Of a stretch of DNA of 64,000 bases, positions 25,238 to 33,886 are shown in pieces. The notes under the pieces were generated by a model. That model searched no databases. It saw only the letters and a list, made by a program, of their open reading frames with translations, and was not told the DNA's origin. Positions within the stretch are counted from its first letter, which is position 1. The number at the start of each line of letters is the position of its first letter. A program made the translations under genes and the position numbers. Source of the DNA: Clostridium sp. CAG:609 (GTDB lineage Bacteria > Bacillota_I > Bacilli_A > RF39 > UBA660); the NCBI GenBank assembly GCA_000438075.1, contig FR903546.1:1-64000 (forward strand), given 5' to 3'.

Positions 25238-26241
25238 ATATAAAAAATTTTAAGTATTCCAATCACTACGATTAATATAACAACAAATCCCACCAACACC
25301 CATGGATAATAATTATAAAGAATCATCATATTATAATAATTATTAGCAAAAATTTTATATACCCCAAATAACACTAAAAAACTAATTCCAAAAGTAATAA
25401 AATTATTTTTACTTTTTAACCCACTTTTCAATTTATTAATAAATATTGATAAAGCAATAAATAAATCAAAAAACCAATTAATACATATAAAATTTTCAAT
25501 ATTTTCAATAAACCTAAAAAATCTAATTCTTCTTAATATTGTATATTCTGGATAACTATAAACATTAACCATATCTCCCAAAATCAAGGTAATAGTTATA
25601 ATTATAATCATATTAGTAATATTTCCAATTAAATAATATTTAAAACTTTCTTTAAAACTTATATCTTCATCAATTAAAACAAAACAAGGTGAAATTGATA
25701 AAACTGCATAAAGTAAACTTCCTTTAAAAATATTCATCTTATCTGTATCTAAAATGGGTAGGATATTCCTAATATCGAATTCATTTGCGAGCAACAAAGT
25801 TTTAATAAAAATAATAACTAAACTGACAATAAAAAGCACAAACGCTACATGATAAATTTCTTTCATATTTTTGCTTCCTAAATACCAAGCCAAAAGCAAA
25901 AAAGGAAAACACGCTATAATCGCCGGAGTATATGGTAAAAAATATGAAAATAAAAAAGAAGAAAGAAAAACAAATAAAATCATAATATTAAATAAAATAA
26001 AAGTTACATATAAAAATCTAAAAAGTATATTAATTACCTTATTCTTTTTTAAAATATCATTTAAATTTTTATTAAATTTTAACTTGCATAAAATATAAAG
26101 AATTCCACTTCCAAGCAAAAATCCTAAAATTGCTGCTATAAACATATCAGTTTTACAAAAATCAGCAATTCTTGCAAAACCAGCCCCCAAGAAAAGAAAA
26201 TGACACATAAAATAAATAAATAAATTACTATTACTTTTCAT
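25219..26241 (-). CDS. gerAB: Spore germination permease GerAB-like
   Basis: A 340-residue protein with about ten membrane helices of the amino acid permease (APC) type. It is the membrane B subunit of a nutrient germinant receptor. Sequence similarity to Bacillus GerAB is low, but the size, topology and place as the last gene after the GerAA and GerAC genes identify it. It overlaps the GerAC gene by 11 bases. The gene order A-C-B differs from the A-B-C order of the B. subtilis gerA operon. Confidence 0.85.
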   Translation of the reverse strand: MKSNSNLFIYFMCHFLFLGAGFARIADFCKTDMFIAAILGFLLGSGILYILCKLKFNKNLNDILKKNKVINILFRFLYVTFILFNIMILFVFLSSFLFSYFLPYTPAIIACFPFLLLAWYLGSKNMKEIYHVAFVLFIVSLVIIFIKTLLLANEFDIRNILPILDTDKMNIFKGSLLYAVLSISPCFVLIDEDISFKESFKYYLIGNITNMIIIITITLILGDMVNVYSYPEYTILRRIRFFRFIENIENFICINWFFDLFIALSIFINKLKSGLKSKNNFITFGISFLVLFGVYKIFANNYYNMMILYNYYPWVLVGFVVILIVVIGILKIFYIKNSTN

Positions 26242-27295
26242 AAATTAAACCTTTCTTATTTAAATTAAATTTAACATCAGCATCAATATCTAAGTACTTC
26301 CAATAGTTTTCATCTTTAATTCTTTTATCTTTGTAATAACCCAAAGATAATCCCAACAAATCACTATTATTATTTTGCATCTTTTTAATAAATTCATATA
26401 TTTTATCATTTATTAATTTGCTAAAATCACTATTTATTTTATCTAAAACATCATTATTTCTAATATCAAGATCCGGGTCATTATCAATAATTCTTCCCAT
26501 TAAACTTCCCTCAACTTTAATTTTCCCTTTCTTTATGCCAACATTTACTTTTCCATCATTCATAGCAACTGTAAAACTTTTTCCATTATAATCTATAAAA
26601 TAGGTTGGTCTATCAAAATCATTGTTCAATATATTATAAATCTTAGCATCTTCATTACTAAATAAACTTTTATATTTGTACCCATCAAAAACAATTAATC
26701 CATCTACATAAAAATTTTTATCTTTTAAGGAAATATTAGAAAAACAAGTATCCAAACCAAAATTAAGACTATCTTTAACCACTTGATCAAATTCTTTTAA
26801 AACATTACTGTTCGAAGAATAATTCATATTTTCAAGCATCAAAATTATGGCATTACTCGCAATTTTTTCAAAATCATTTGTATTACTAAGTATTTCTTTC
26901 GGAGAATTTTTAATACTACCAACAACATAAAAATTTTCTCTAAAATAAATGTTTCTTAAAAATAAATCAAATATATTTTCAAACTTTTCTTCCATTAAAC
27001 TCTTGCTTAAAATCATTAATTTTACATGACTAAAATTGGTGCCCTTAGTTATTTTATCGGATGCATCTTCAATAGCTTCAGTTAAAGTTTTACCTGTACC
27101 ATTTTTAGTATATGTTGTAACACTAGCTGAACCTTTATCTTGTTTATCATTTAAAACTTCTAAAGTAACCATATACACATCATCTTTATAATCAATACCA
27201 ATTGCACTAATTATCGCAAGATCATTAATCTCTTTATAATCATAACACCCTCCAAGTAGTAAGGCTACCCCAATCAATATAAAAATCTTTTTCAT
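26231..27295 (-). CDS. gerAC: Spore germination lipoprotein GerAC-like
   Basis: The N-terminus 'KIFILIGVALLLGGCYDYKE' has a lipobox (Leu-Gly-Gly-Cys) followed by 'INDLAIISAIGIDYKDD', the standard opening of Ger(x)C lipoproteins (compare 'REIxxLxxxxxxGID'). The protein is the lipid-anchored C subunit of the germinant receptor. It overlaps the GerAA gene by four bases (ATGA) and the GerAB gene by 11. Confidence 0.93.
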   Translation of the reverse strand: MKKIFILIGVALLLGGCYDYKEINDLAIISAIGIDYKDDVYMVTLEVLNDKQDKGSASVTTYTKNGTGKTLTEAIEDASDKITKGTNFSHVKLMILSKSLMEEKFENIFDLFLRNIYFRENFYVVGSIKNSPKEILSNTNDFEKIASNAIILMLENMNYSSNSNVLKEFDQVVKDSLNFGLDTCFSNISLKDKNFYVDGLIVFDGYKYKSLFSNEDAKIYNILNNDFDRPTYFIDYNGKSFTVAMNDGKVNVGIKKGKIKVEGSLMGRIIDNDPDLDIRNNDVLDKINSDFSKLINDKIYEFIKKMQNNNSDLLGLSLGYYKDKRIKDENYWKYLDIDADVKFNLNKKGLIYEK

Positions 27296-28728
27296 TTTTT
27301 CACCTTCATTTTAGTTAAATTTTTCTTTGTAAATAAACTACTTCTTTTATTATTTTTTAAAACACTTTCTTTTAAAACAGATTCAAAAAAATATTCTTTA
27401 TTAAATGGTGAAATTGGTGCAAAATAATTTCTATTCATCGAATAGGTAGATGTTGAATAAATCAAAAAGTAAAATAAACCAAGTGTTACACCATATAACC
27501 CAAATAATCCTGCTAACACAATAAATATAATTCTAAAATACCTAAGTGCATTATTAAGTTCAATATTTGTAAAAGTTAAACTTGATATAAAAGTAATAGA
27601 AATTACAATTATTGTAATCGGGGATGCTATACCTGCAGAAACAGATGCCTCGCCCAATACAATTGCACCTAAAATAGAGATTGCTGAACCATAACTAGAT
27701 GGAAACCTTAAATCACTTTCTCTTAAAATTTCACACACAAAAAGCATAATCAATGTCTCAATAATTGTGGGAAATGGAACACCTCCACGTTCTATTGCAA
27801 AATTAATAAGTAAACTAGTTGGTATAGTCTCCTGATTATAATTCATCACAGCAATATATAAAGCTGGTGCCATCATTGAAATCAAAAAAGCTGTAAATCT
27901 CAAAATCTTTATAAAATTAACATTCTTACTTTTATTATAATTATCTATTCCTGGATTAATAAAATCAATGAAAAAAGCAGGAAGTATAATAACACTTGAA
28001 GTCGTATCAACCACAATTGCAACTTTTCCTTCTAACAAACATTTTGCAACAATATCAGGTCTTTCAGTTTCCATAAATGTCGGATAAATACTATTATTTT
28101 CTCCAGTTAACAAAAAACCAACCGTCGATGAATCAACAATACCATCTATATCAACTATATTAAGTTTATCTATAATTTTTTTTACCATTTCTAAATCAGC
28201 AACATCATCAAAATACATAATACTTATATTAGTTAAACTCTTTCTTCCTAAATATAAATTTTCTATTTTTAATTTACTAGACTTAAGTCTTCTTTTAATT
28301 AACCCAATATTTATTTGAATATTTTCAACAAAAGCATCCTTCGGCCCATTAATTGATGATTCAACTTTAGCTTCCGTAATACTTCTATTTATATCAGCTC
28401 TACATTCAACCCCAAAAAGACAATTCCCCATAATTACTATGGCAAAGCCATTAGTCAAATAAAACTCACACAAATCAATATTACTTATTTTCTTAACATT
28501 CGCACCAGCCACATACGAAGTAATATTCTTTTTGTTTACTTCGTTTTTCTTTAAAATAAATTCTTTTAAAATATATTCATTAACTTTATCACTACTAGTA
28601 ACAGTTTCTAAATACACAACATAAATTTTGCTAAAAAAATTAGCATCTATAACTTTAACAACCAAATCCGGAGACTTACTAAACATAATTTTTATACGAT
28701 TAACTATTTTATTCAAAACTTTCACCAT
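27292..28728 (-). CDS. gerAA: Spore germination protein GerAA-like
   Basis: The soluble N-terminal domain carries the signature 'VESSINGPKDAFVENIQINI' and 'KRRLKSSKLKIENLYLGRKS'. The membrane part (about 270-430) has 'ERGGVPFPTIIETLIM', 'RFPSSYGSAISILGAIVLGE' and 'AGIASPITIIVI'. These are hallmarks of the GerAA/SpoVAF family. It is the first gene of the operon, divergent from the RNA methyltransferase gene. The operon gives the cell a nutrient receptor for spore germination. Confidence 0.95.
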   Translation of the reverse strand: MVKVLNKIVNRIKIMFSKSPDLVVKVIDANFFSKIYVVYLETVTSSDKVNEYILKEFILKKNEVNKKNITSYVAGANVKKISNIDLCEFYLTNGFAIVIMGNCLFGVECRADINRSITEAKVESSINGPKDAFVENIQINIGLIKRRLKSSKLKIENLYLGRKSLTNISIMYFDDVADLEMVKKIIDKLNIVDIDGIVDSSTVGFLLTGENNSIYPTFMETERPDIVAKCLLEGKVAIVVDTTSSVIILPAFFIDFINPGIDNYNKSKNVNFIKILRFTAFLISMMAPALYIAVMNYNQETIPTSLLINFAIERGGVPFPTIIETLIMLFVCEILRESDLRFPSSYGSAISILGAIVLGEASVSAGIASPITIIVISITFISSLTFTNIELNNALRYFRIIFIVLAGLFGLYGVTLGLFYFLIYSTSTYSMNRNYFAPISPFNKEYFFESVLKESVLKNNKRSSLFTKKNLTKMKVKK

Positions 28729-28775
28729 TATTAATATTTACCAAACCACCACTTTTATGCTAAAATGTTATTGTG

Positions 28776-29984
28776 ATGTATATGGAAAAAGAAATATTAA
28801 AATTAGATGACTTTGGTAGAGGTATAACTTATGTAGATAACGTAGTTACATTTGTAAAAAACACCATACCAAAAGATATAATAGATTTAAAAATAACTAA
28901 ATCTCACAAAAGATATAATGAAGGAATACCTACAAAAATAATAAAACCTTCACCCTTACGCATAGAACCATTCTGCCCATATTTTTCTAAATGCGGGGGA
29001 TGTACTCTTCAAAACTTAAGCTATGAAGAAACATTAAAATACAAAAAAGAAAAGGTAATAAATTATTTTGCTAAAAACAAGATAGAGATAAACCCAATTA
29101 CAATACCAAATGACACTAAAACTTTTTATAGAAACAAAATATCTCTAAAAGTAGAAAACTTCAAAATAGGTTTTTACGAAGAACAAACTCACAACATAAT
29201 AAGTATTGATGCTTGCATGATTACAAATAAAATAATAAACAAAACAATACCCCTAATAAAGACATTCAATATCATAAATGGTGATGTAACAATTCGTTGT
29301 AATTCCAAAGATGATGTTCTAATAATCATTAACACTAAAGATAAAGTAACTATAAACAAATCTTTATTAAATGATAAAATCAATATCGTTCTAAATAATA
29401 AAAAAATATATAACAATGACTACTTATTAGAAACTGTCAATGATATCACATATAAAATATCATATGACTCATTCTTTCAAGTAAATATTAATACTGCCAG
29501 TAAATTATTTAAAATAATCGAAGATAATACAAAAAATGATGATATCGTTCTAGATCTTTATGGTGGAGTGGGTACCCTTGGTTTAAGTGCATCAAAAAAA
29601 GCAAAAGAAGTTCTATCCGTAGAAATAGTGCCAAATGCAACAGAAAATGGTAAATATAATGCTAAACTTAATAATATAACAAACACTAAATTTATTACAA
29701 GTGATGCATCAAACGTCAAAAATAATTTAAACTTTAATTTTAATAAATTAATTTTAGATCCACCAAGAAGTGGCTTAACTACTGATGTAATAAATTTAAT
29801 CAAAGAACATAATCCAAAAGAAATAATCTATGTTTCATGTGATTACCATACTCAGGTAAGGGATATCAAAAAATTAGAAAAATATAAAATAACAAAATCA
29901 TATATCATTGATATGTTCTCATACACATATCACGTTGAAACTGTTTTAATATTAAAAAAAGAAAAAATTGTGGAAAAAAACTAA
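28776..29984 (+). CDS. 23S rRNA (uracil-5-)-methyltransferase, RlmD/RlmCD family
   Basis: This SAM enzyme methylates a uracil in 23S rRNA. The [4Fe-4S] cluster motif is 'CPYFSKCGGCTLQ', with the first Cys supplied just before it. The SAM-binding motif is 'VLDLYGGVGTLGLS', and the catalytic Cys lies in 'IYVSCDYHTQVRDIKKL'. Starts at 28776 and 28782 are both possible; neither has a strong ribosome binding site and the -10-like TAAAAT lies close, so the mRNA may be nearly leaderless. At about 400 residues it lacks or has a very short TRAM domain. Confidence 0.9.
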   Translation: MYMEKEILKLDDFGRGITYVDNVVTFVKNTIPKDIIDLKITKSHKRYNEGIPTKIIKPSPLRIEPFCPYFSKCGGCTLQNLSYEETLKYKKEKVINYFAKNKIEINPITIPNDTKTFYRNKISLKVENFKIGFYEEQTHNIISIDACMITNKIINKTIPLIKTFNIINGDVTIRCNSKDDVLIIINTKDKVTINKSLLNDKINIVLNNKKIYNNDYLLETVNDITYKISYDSFFQVNINTASKLFKIIEDNTKNDDIVLDLYGGVGTLGLSASKKAKEVLSVEIVPNATENGKYNAKLNNITNTKFITSDASNVKNNLNFNFNKLILDPPRSGLTTDVINLIKEHNPKEIIYVSCDYHTQVRDIKKLEKYKITKSYIIDMFSYTYHVETVLILKKEKIVEKN

Positions 29985-30026
29985 AATTTATGATAGACTA
30001 TTAATGATAGAAAGAAGGCATCAAAA

Positions 30027-31040
30027 ATGATTTATCCAAGATTTATTAAAAAAGGTGATATTATCGGAGTACCAGCACCATCAAATGGAGCAAATGATGA
30101 ATTGAAAGTTAAACGTTTTAAAAATGCACTTAAAAATTTAGAAAATTTAGGATATAATATAAAACTTTCAAAAAATATAAATAACTCAGTATATGCAAGA
30201 AGTGCAAATGAATTGATGCGTGCAAACGAAATAAATGAAATGTTTAAAGATAAAGATATTGATTTCATACTTTGTGCAACGGGTGGGGAGTTTTTAGTGG
30301 AAATTCTTCCGTATATTGATTTTGAATTAATTAAGAATCATCCAAAATTTATAGCAGGCTTTTCAGATCCAACCGGACTATTATATTCAATTACAACAAA
30401 GTGTGATATAGCAACTATATACGGAAAAAACTTTTCATCATTTGGTGCTGAAACCTACCATCAAAGTGAAAAAGATTTTTTAGAAATCATTAAAGGAAAT
30501 CTTATAATCGAGTCAAGTTACGATAAATATGAAGAAGAAAGATTAGAAAGTTTAACTGGTTATGAATCATATAATTTAAATGCCAATACTGAAATTAAAA
30601 CATTAAATTGTGAAAAAGTAAATGTTAAAGGTAGAATAATCGGAGGATGTTTTGATTTAATAACAGAAATAGCAGGAACAAAATATGATGGTATAAATGA
30701 ATTTAACGAAAAATATCAAAGTGATGGATTAATATGGTATTTTGATAATTGCGAGGAATCGCTTGAAAACGTAATAAGACATTTATGGAAGTTAAATGAA
30801 TTAGGTTACTTTAAATATGCAAAGGCTATAATATTTGGAAGATTTGGTGTTGTTACATCAAATTTGGGTTTAACTATAAAAGAAGCATTAAACCAAAGTA
30901 TAATTACAAAATTAAATATTCCAATAATATATGATGCAAACATTTCTCACAAAGGTCCATGTCTAAACATAATTAATGGAAGCATAGCAACAATCAATTT
31001 TAAAGATAACAAAGGAACAATAAAATTTGAAATAAAATAG
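30027..31040 (+). CDS. S66 family peptidase (LD-carboxypeptidase / MccF-like)
   Basis: S66 serine peptidases cleave L,D peptide bonds in peptidoglycan or detoxify microcin C-like adenylates. The catalytic Ser lies in 'FIAGFSDPTGLLYSI', preceded by 'LCATGGEFLVEIL'. The Glu lies in 'WYFDNCEESLENV' and the His in 'DANISHKGPCLNI'. The 'LWYFDNxE' and 'GRF' features favour the MccF-like branch over LdcA. It is followed by an unrelated unknown gene. Confidence 0.88.
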   Translation: MIYPRFIKKGDIIGVPAPSNGANDELKVKRFKNALKNLENLGYNIKLSKNINNSVYARSANELMRANEINEMFKDKDIDFILCATGGEFLVEILPYIDFELIKNHPKFIAGFSDPTGLLYSITTKCDIATIYGKNFSSFGAETYHQSEKDFLEIIKGNLIIESSYDKYEEERLESLTGYESYNLNANTEIKTLNCEKVNVKGRIIGGCFDLITEIAGTKYDGINEFNEKYQSDGLIWYFDNCEESLENVIRHLWKLNELGYFKYAKAIIFGRFGVVTSNLGLTIKEALNQSIITKLNIPIIYDANISHKGPCLNIINGSIATINFKDNKGTIKFEIK

Positions 31041-31053
31041 GAAGGTATTACTT

Positions 31054-31665
31054 ATGACAGAAGAACAAAGAAAAGAAATAGTAAAAAGAATAAATAAAGA
31101 TAAAAATAAAATAGCATACAGGTCTATATTAGAACAAATGCTACAAGAGCAAGAACAAAAAACTGAAGTTAAAAAATATCTCTCACTTCAAAAAAAATAT
31201 CAAGAGTTACTTAAAGAACAACAATTTTTTGATAATTCTGAAAAGAAAATAATAGATTTAGAATTTATCTGGGCACTTGAAGAAAATGCAGATAAAAAAA
31301 TCGCATGCAATCATGAGATTTGGCTCTATAATAAATCATATTATATTAGCATAGACCAATGGGGAGAAAATTATCTTCCATGTGAAAATGAATATCACAA
31401 AAAATTTGCTTATAACTCATATATTTGTCTAGAATGTGGGAAAGAAATACAAGTAATCGATTGGAAAAACTTTGAACAAACTCATGAAGTATTAAAAAAT
31501 CAATCAAAGAAATCAAATCGTGGTGTTCATCATTATAGATTGTTCTTCTATGAAACTCTTTACTCACACACCGTGGAAGAATCAAAACAAATACTCAAGG
31601 CTAAATTTAACTTAGATATTGAAAAAGGTTATATAAGAACCAGAAAAAATAACAACTTTAGATAA
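31054..31665 (+). CDS. Unknown protein with a two-Cys motif
   Basis: Not recognised. The first 75 residues are a charged helix or coiled coil ('QMLQEQEQKTEVKKYLSLQK'). The C-terminal domain has an isolated 'IACNHEIW' and a 'YICLECGKEIQ' CxxC, which could bind a metal. It lies 14 bases after the S66 peptidase gene with a GGAAGG ribosome binding site, so it is probably cotranscribed. Confidence 0.65.
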   Translation: MTEEQRKEIVKRINKDKNKIAYRSILEQMLQEQEQKTEVKKYLSLQKKYQELLKEQQFFDNSEKKIIDLEFIWALEENADKKIACNHEIWLYNKSYYISIDQWGENYLPCENEYHKKFAYNSYICLECGKEIQVIDWKNFEQTHEVLKNQSKKSNRGVHHYRLFFYETLYSHTVEESKQILKAKFNLDIEKGYIRTRKNNNFR

Positions 31666-31677
31666 GGAAATAATAAT

Positions 31678-31998
31678 ATGAACCATAAAAAAACATTTTT
31701 AATAATAACAATTTTAATTGTAATTTTTATCTGTTCTATAATTATTATTAAAAAAAATAAAGAAGTTTACCATCAATCAAAGAATTATGAAATAAACGAT
31801 AGAAATTTAAGTATAATGCTTGAAGAAACTCCAAAAAAGGGAGATTATAAGATTTCCAATTTAAACACAGGGATATTAAAATATAAATGTAATTCTAATA
31901 ATACTTATCATAATAATCAAGCATCTACAACCTCAGCTTGTAAAAATTATTGTGCAACAGGAACATATTATAATGGTAAATGTTATAAATTAGGGTAG
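31678..31998 (+). CDS. Small membrane-anchored surface protein with Cys-rich tail
   Basis: A 106-residue protein with an N-terminal helix ('FLIITILIVIFICSIIII'), then 'LSIMLEETP' and a C-terminal tail 'LKYKCNSNN ... CKNYCATGTYYNGKCY'. That tail is nearly the same as the last 40 residues of the large surface protein at 42156 ('LKYKCVNEYYD ... CTNYCSIGAYYNGTCYD'), and the 'SIMLE' segment also matches its N-terminus. It looks like a short version of that protein with the middle removed. It lies next to a sortase gene. Confidence 0.7.
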   Translation: MNHKKTFLIITILIVIFICSIIIIKKNKEVYHQSKNYEINDRNLSIMLEETPKKGDYKISNLNTGILKYKCNSNNTYHNNQASTTSACKNYCATGTYYNGKCYKLG

Positions 31999-32102
31999 AA
32001 AATTCAATTAATTTTGAATTTTCTTATTATTTTGCAAACAAAAATTTGACAAATAACCAATAAAATGGTATGATATTATGCAAGTGGAAAAGGGGGATTG
32101 CC

Positions 32103-32813
32103 ATGGAAGATAAAGAAATACTAAAATATATGATAACTTTTTTGATATGTATAGTTTTATCAATTGTTATAATAGTAGGTTCAAGTGAGAATAAAAAAAT
32201 TATTTATGTAGGAACTTATGAAACTAATGAAGTAAAAAATATTGAATATACAAAAGTAAAAGAATTGCAAGAAGAAAATAACAATAAAGATATAAAAGGA
32301 TATTTAACTATACCGGGTACAAATATTAGTGAACCTGTATTGCAAGGAACAGATAATGAATTTTACTTAAGCCATGGTGTTAACAAAAAGAAAAATATAA
32401 TTGGATCAGTTTATCTAGATTACAGAGTAAAAATAAATGAAGGAAGAAAAAACTTAATTTATAGTCATAATTCTTCCAGTTTAACTGTGCCTTTTAAAGA
32501 ACTAGAAAAATACTATGATGAAGACTTTTATAAGAGCCATCAATACATATTCTTAGAAGATGAAAATAGTAAACAAACTTATCAAATATTTTCAATATTT
32601 GTAGAAACTAAAGACTGGAGTTACATGAGTGTAGATTACAATGATGAAAAATGGTTAAAACACTTAAATAATTTAAAAGAAAAATCATGGTATGATACTG
32701 GTATTAATGTAGAAAGTGATGATGAGATACTAATTCTTCAAACATGTTCTCACCACAAAAATTATAAGAAGTATAAAAATAAATATTTATTGGTTATTGC
32801 TAAGAAAATTTGA
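32103..32813 (+). CDS. Class B-like sortase
   Basis: An N-terminal membrane helix (about 8-26) is followed by the sortase fold: 'IKGYLTIPGTNISEPVLQG', 'GSVYLDYR', the catalytic His in 'NLIYSHNSSS' and the Cys in 'ILILQTCSHHKN'. The residue after the last strand where Arg is expected is Lys ('KNKYLLVIAKK'), as in the other sortase of this window. The ATG at 32103 follows AAGGGGGATTG. Neighbours encode surface proteins that could be substrates. Confidence 0.88.
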   Translation: MEDKEILKYMITFLICIVLSIVIIVGSSENKKIIYVGTYETNEVKNIEYTKVKELQEENNNKDIKGYLTIPGTNISEPVLQGTDNEFYLSHGVNKKKNIIGSVYLDYRVKINEGRKNLIYSHNSSSLTVPFKELEKYYDEDFYKSHQYIFLEDENSKQTYQIFSIFVETKDWSYMSVDYNDEKWLKHLNNLKEKSWYDTGINVESDDEILILQTCSHHKNYKKYKNKYLLVIAKKI

Positions 32814-32839
32814 CATAACTAAAAAGAGAGTGTTATAAT
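32810..32839 (+). promoter_or_regulatory. Promoter of the attenuator-controlled methyltransferase
   Basis: TTGACA, 18 bases, TATAAT; a near-consensus sigma-A promoter starting just before the sortase stop codon. Confidence 0.8.
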
Positions 32840-32905
32840 AAACCTGTAGTAAATCAATTGGTCGTTCGCGTTTTACTACCTGATAAACGAAAGTTTAAAG
32901 GAATA

Positions 32906-32932
32906 ATGAAGAGCCTTAGAATCTCCTCATGA
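32906..32932 (+). CDS. Eight-codon leader peptide (MKSLRISS)
   Basis: An AAAGGA site and ATG open a short ORF encoding MKSLRISS. Its last codons and stop form part of the 5' arm of the terminator hairpin at 32922-32991. A ribosome stalled here would block the hairpin and allow transcription into the methyltransferase gene. That layout is the standard one for drug-inducible resistance leaders. The inducer is unknown. Confidence 0.55.
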   Translation: MKSLRISS

Positions 32933-32991
32933 ATGGCAAAAAATACACATTATTTGTGATTGTTTTTTGTATTCATGGAAGGAGGTTTTTT
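32922..32991 (+). promoter_or_regulatory. Attenuator terminator in the methyltransferase leader
   Basis: A long hairpin pairs TCTCCTCATGAAT with ATTCATGGAAGGAGG (two-base bulge). It continues inward as CAAAAAA/TTTTTTG and CACA/TGTG, and T6 follows. Upstream, GTAGTAAA (32846-32853) pairs with TTTACTAC (32872-32879). It lies between a strong promoter and the gene, so it must limit read-through. Confidence 0.8.
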
Positions 32992-33030
32992 AATTGTACC
33001 AATCGCAAATAATAAGAAAGGAAGGAAAAT

Positions 33031-33786
33031 ATGAAAAAAAGTGAACATGATTATTATAGTGCGATTGGTAATTGGTCGTTTTCTGATATCAATTACAAAA
33101 GCAAAACATTAACAAATTGGATTTATGAAAGTGAGGTTCAAAAACATATTAAAAAGAATTCAAAAGTACTAGATTTAGGTACTGCAGCAGGTGAAAAAGT
33201 ACTAAAGTATTATCCAGAATGCAGAGAAATATTAGCAACGGATTTTTCTGAAACTATGATTAAAAATGCAAATGAAAATCTAAAGGTAAGTGGAAGAAAG
33301 AACATAACTTTTAGAGTAATGGATAATTTAAATATGGATACACCGGATGATTATTTTGATTTAGTAACAGCAAGACACACAGTTACATCAGCAAAACAAA
33401 TCTATAAGACATTAAAAAAGGGTGGAGCACTAATTGTAAGAGGTGTAGACAAAATGGATTGCTGGGCTTTAAAGAAAATGTGTGGCTATGGACAAGATTA
33501 TAAAAATATTATTCCGATAAGCCAAAGAGACTATGAAAGTATCATAGATGCAGGATTCAAAGATGTTGAATTAATTCCTTTGTATGTTGTAGAATACTAT
33601 AAAACTGAAGCTGATTTGTATGCACTTTTAGTAAAGGTACCAATATTAGATGATACATCTGATGGAAAATTTCATGAGAAAAAAGAAATACCTTTTGATA
33701 AATTCAAAAAGTATGTTTCTGAAAATAAAACGAAAGATGGAATTAAGCTAATTCGTAGATATTATGCAATAATAGCCAAAAAGTAA
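33031..33786 (+). CDS. SAM-dependent methyltransferase behind an attenuator
   Basis: A class I methyltransferase with motif I 'SKVLDLGTAAGEKVLKYYP', acidic motif II 'ILATDFSETMIKNANENL', 'FRVMDNLNMDTPDDYFDLV' and post-motif 'LKKGGALIVRGVD'. It is not an Erm or RlmA sequence by motif, and its substrate cannot be told. The upstream promoter, leader peptide and terminator suggest induction by ribosome stalling, which is typical of antibiotic resistance genes. A resistance role is inference from that regulation only. Confidence 0.8.
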   Translation: MKKSEHDYYSAIGNWSFSDINYKSKTLTNWIYESEVQKHIKKNSKVLDLGTAAGEKVLKYYPECREILATDFSETMIKNANENLKVSGRKNITFRVMDNLNMDTPDDYFDLVTARHTVTSAKQIYKTLKKGGALIVRGVDKMDCWALKKMCGYGQDYKNIIPISQRDYESIIDAGFKDVELIPLYVVEYYKTEADLYALLVKVPILDDTSDGKFHEKKEIPFDKFKKYVSENKTKDGIKLIRRYYAIIAKK

Positions 33787-33886
33787 TGGAAAATTCGACA
33801 TTTTTCTTGACTATTTTTCATTTTTGGTATAGGATAAATAACTAATTAGAAGAAATTTGTAAATTTTTTCTAAAGAAGGAGGGTTT

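Noticed and set aside
32840..33000. Known riboswitch class before the methyltransferase
   Set aside because: I compared it mentally with SAM, purine, TPP, guanidine, preQ1 and magnesium classes and saw no conserved core; the leader ORF overlapping the terminator arm explains it better.
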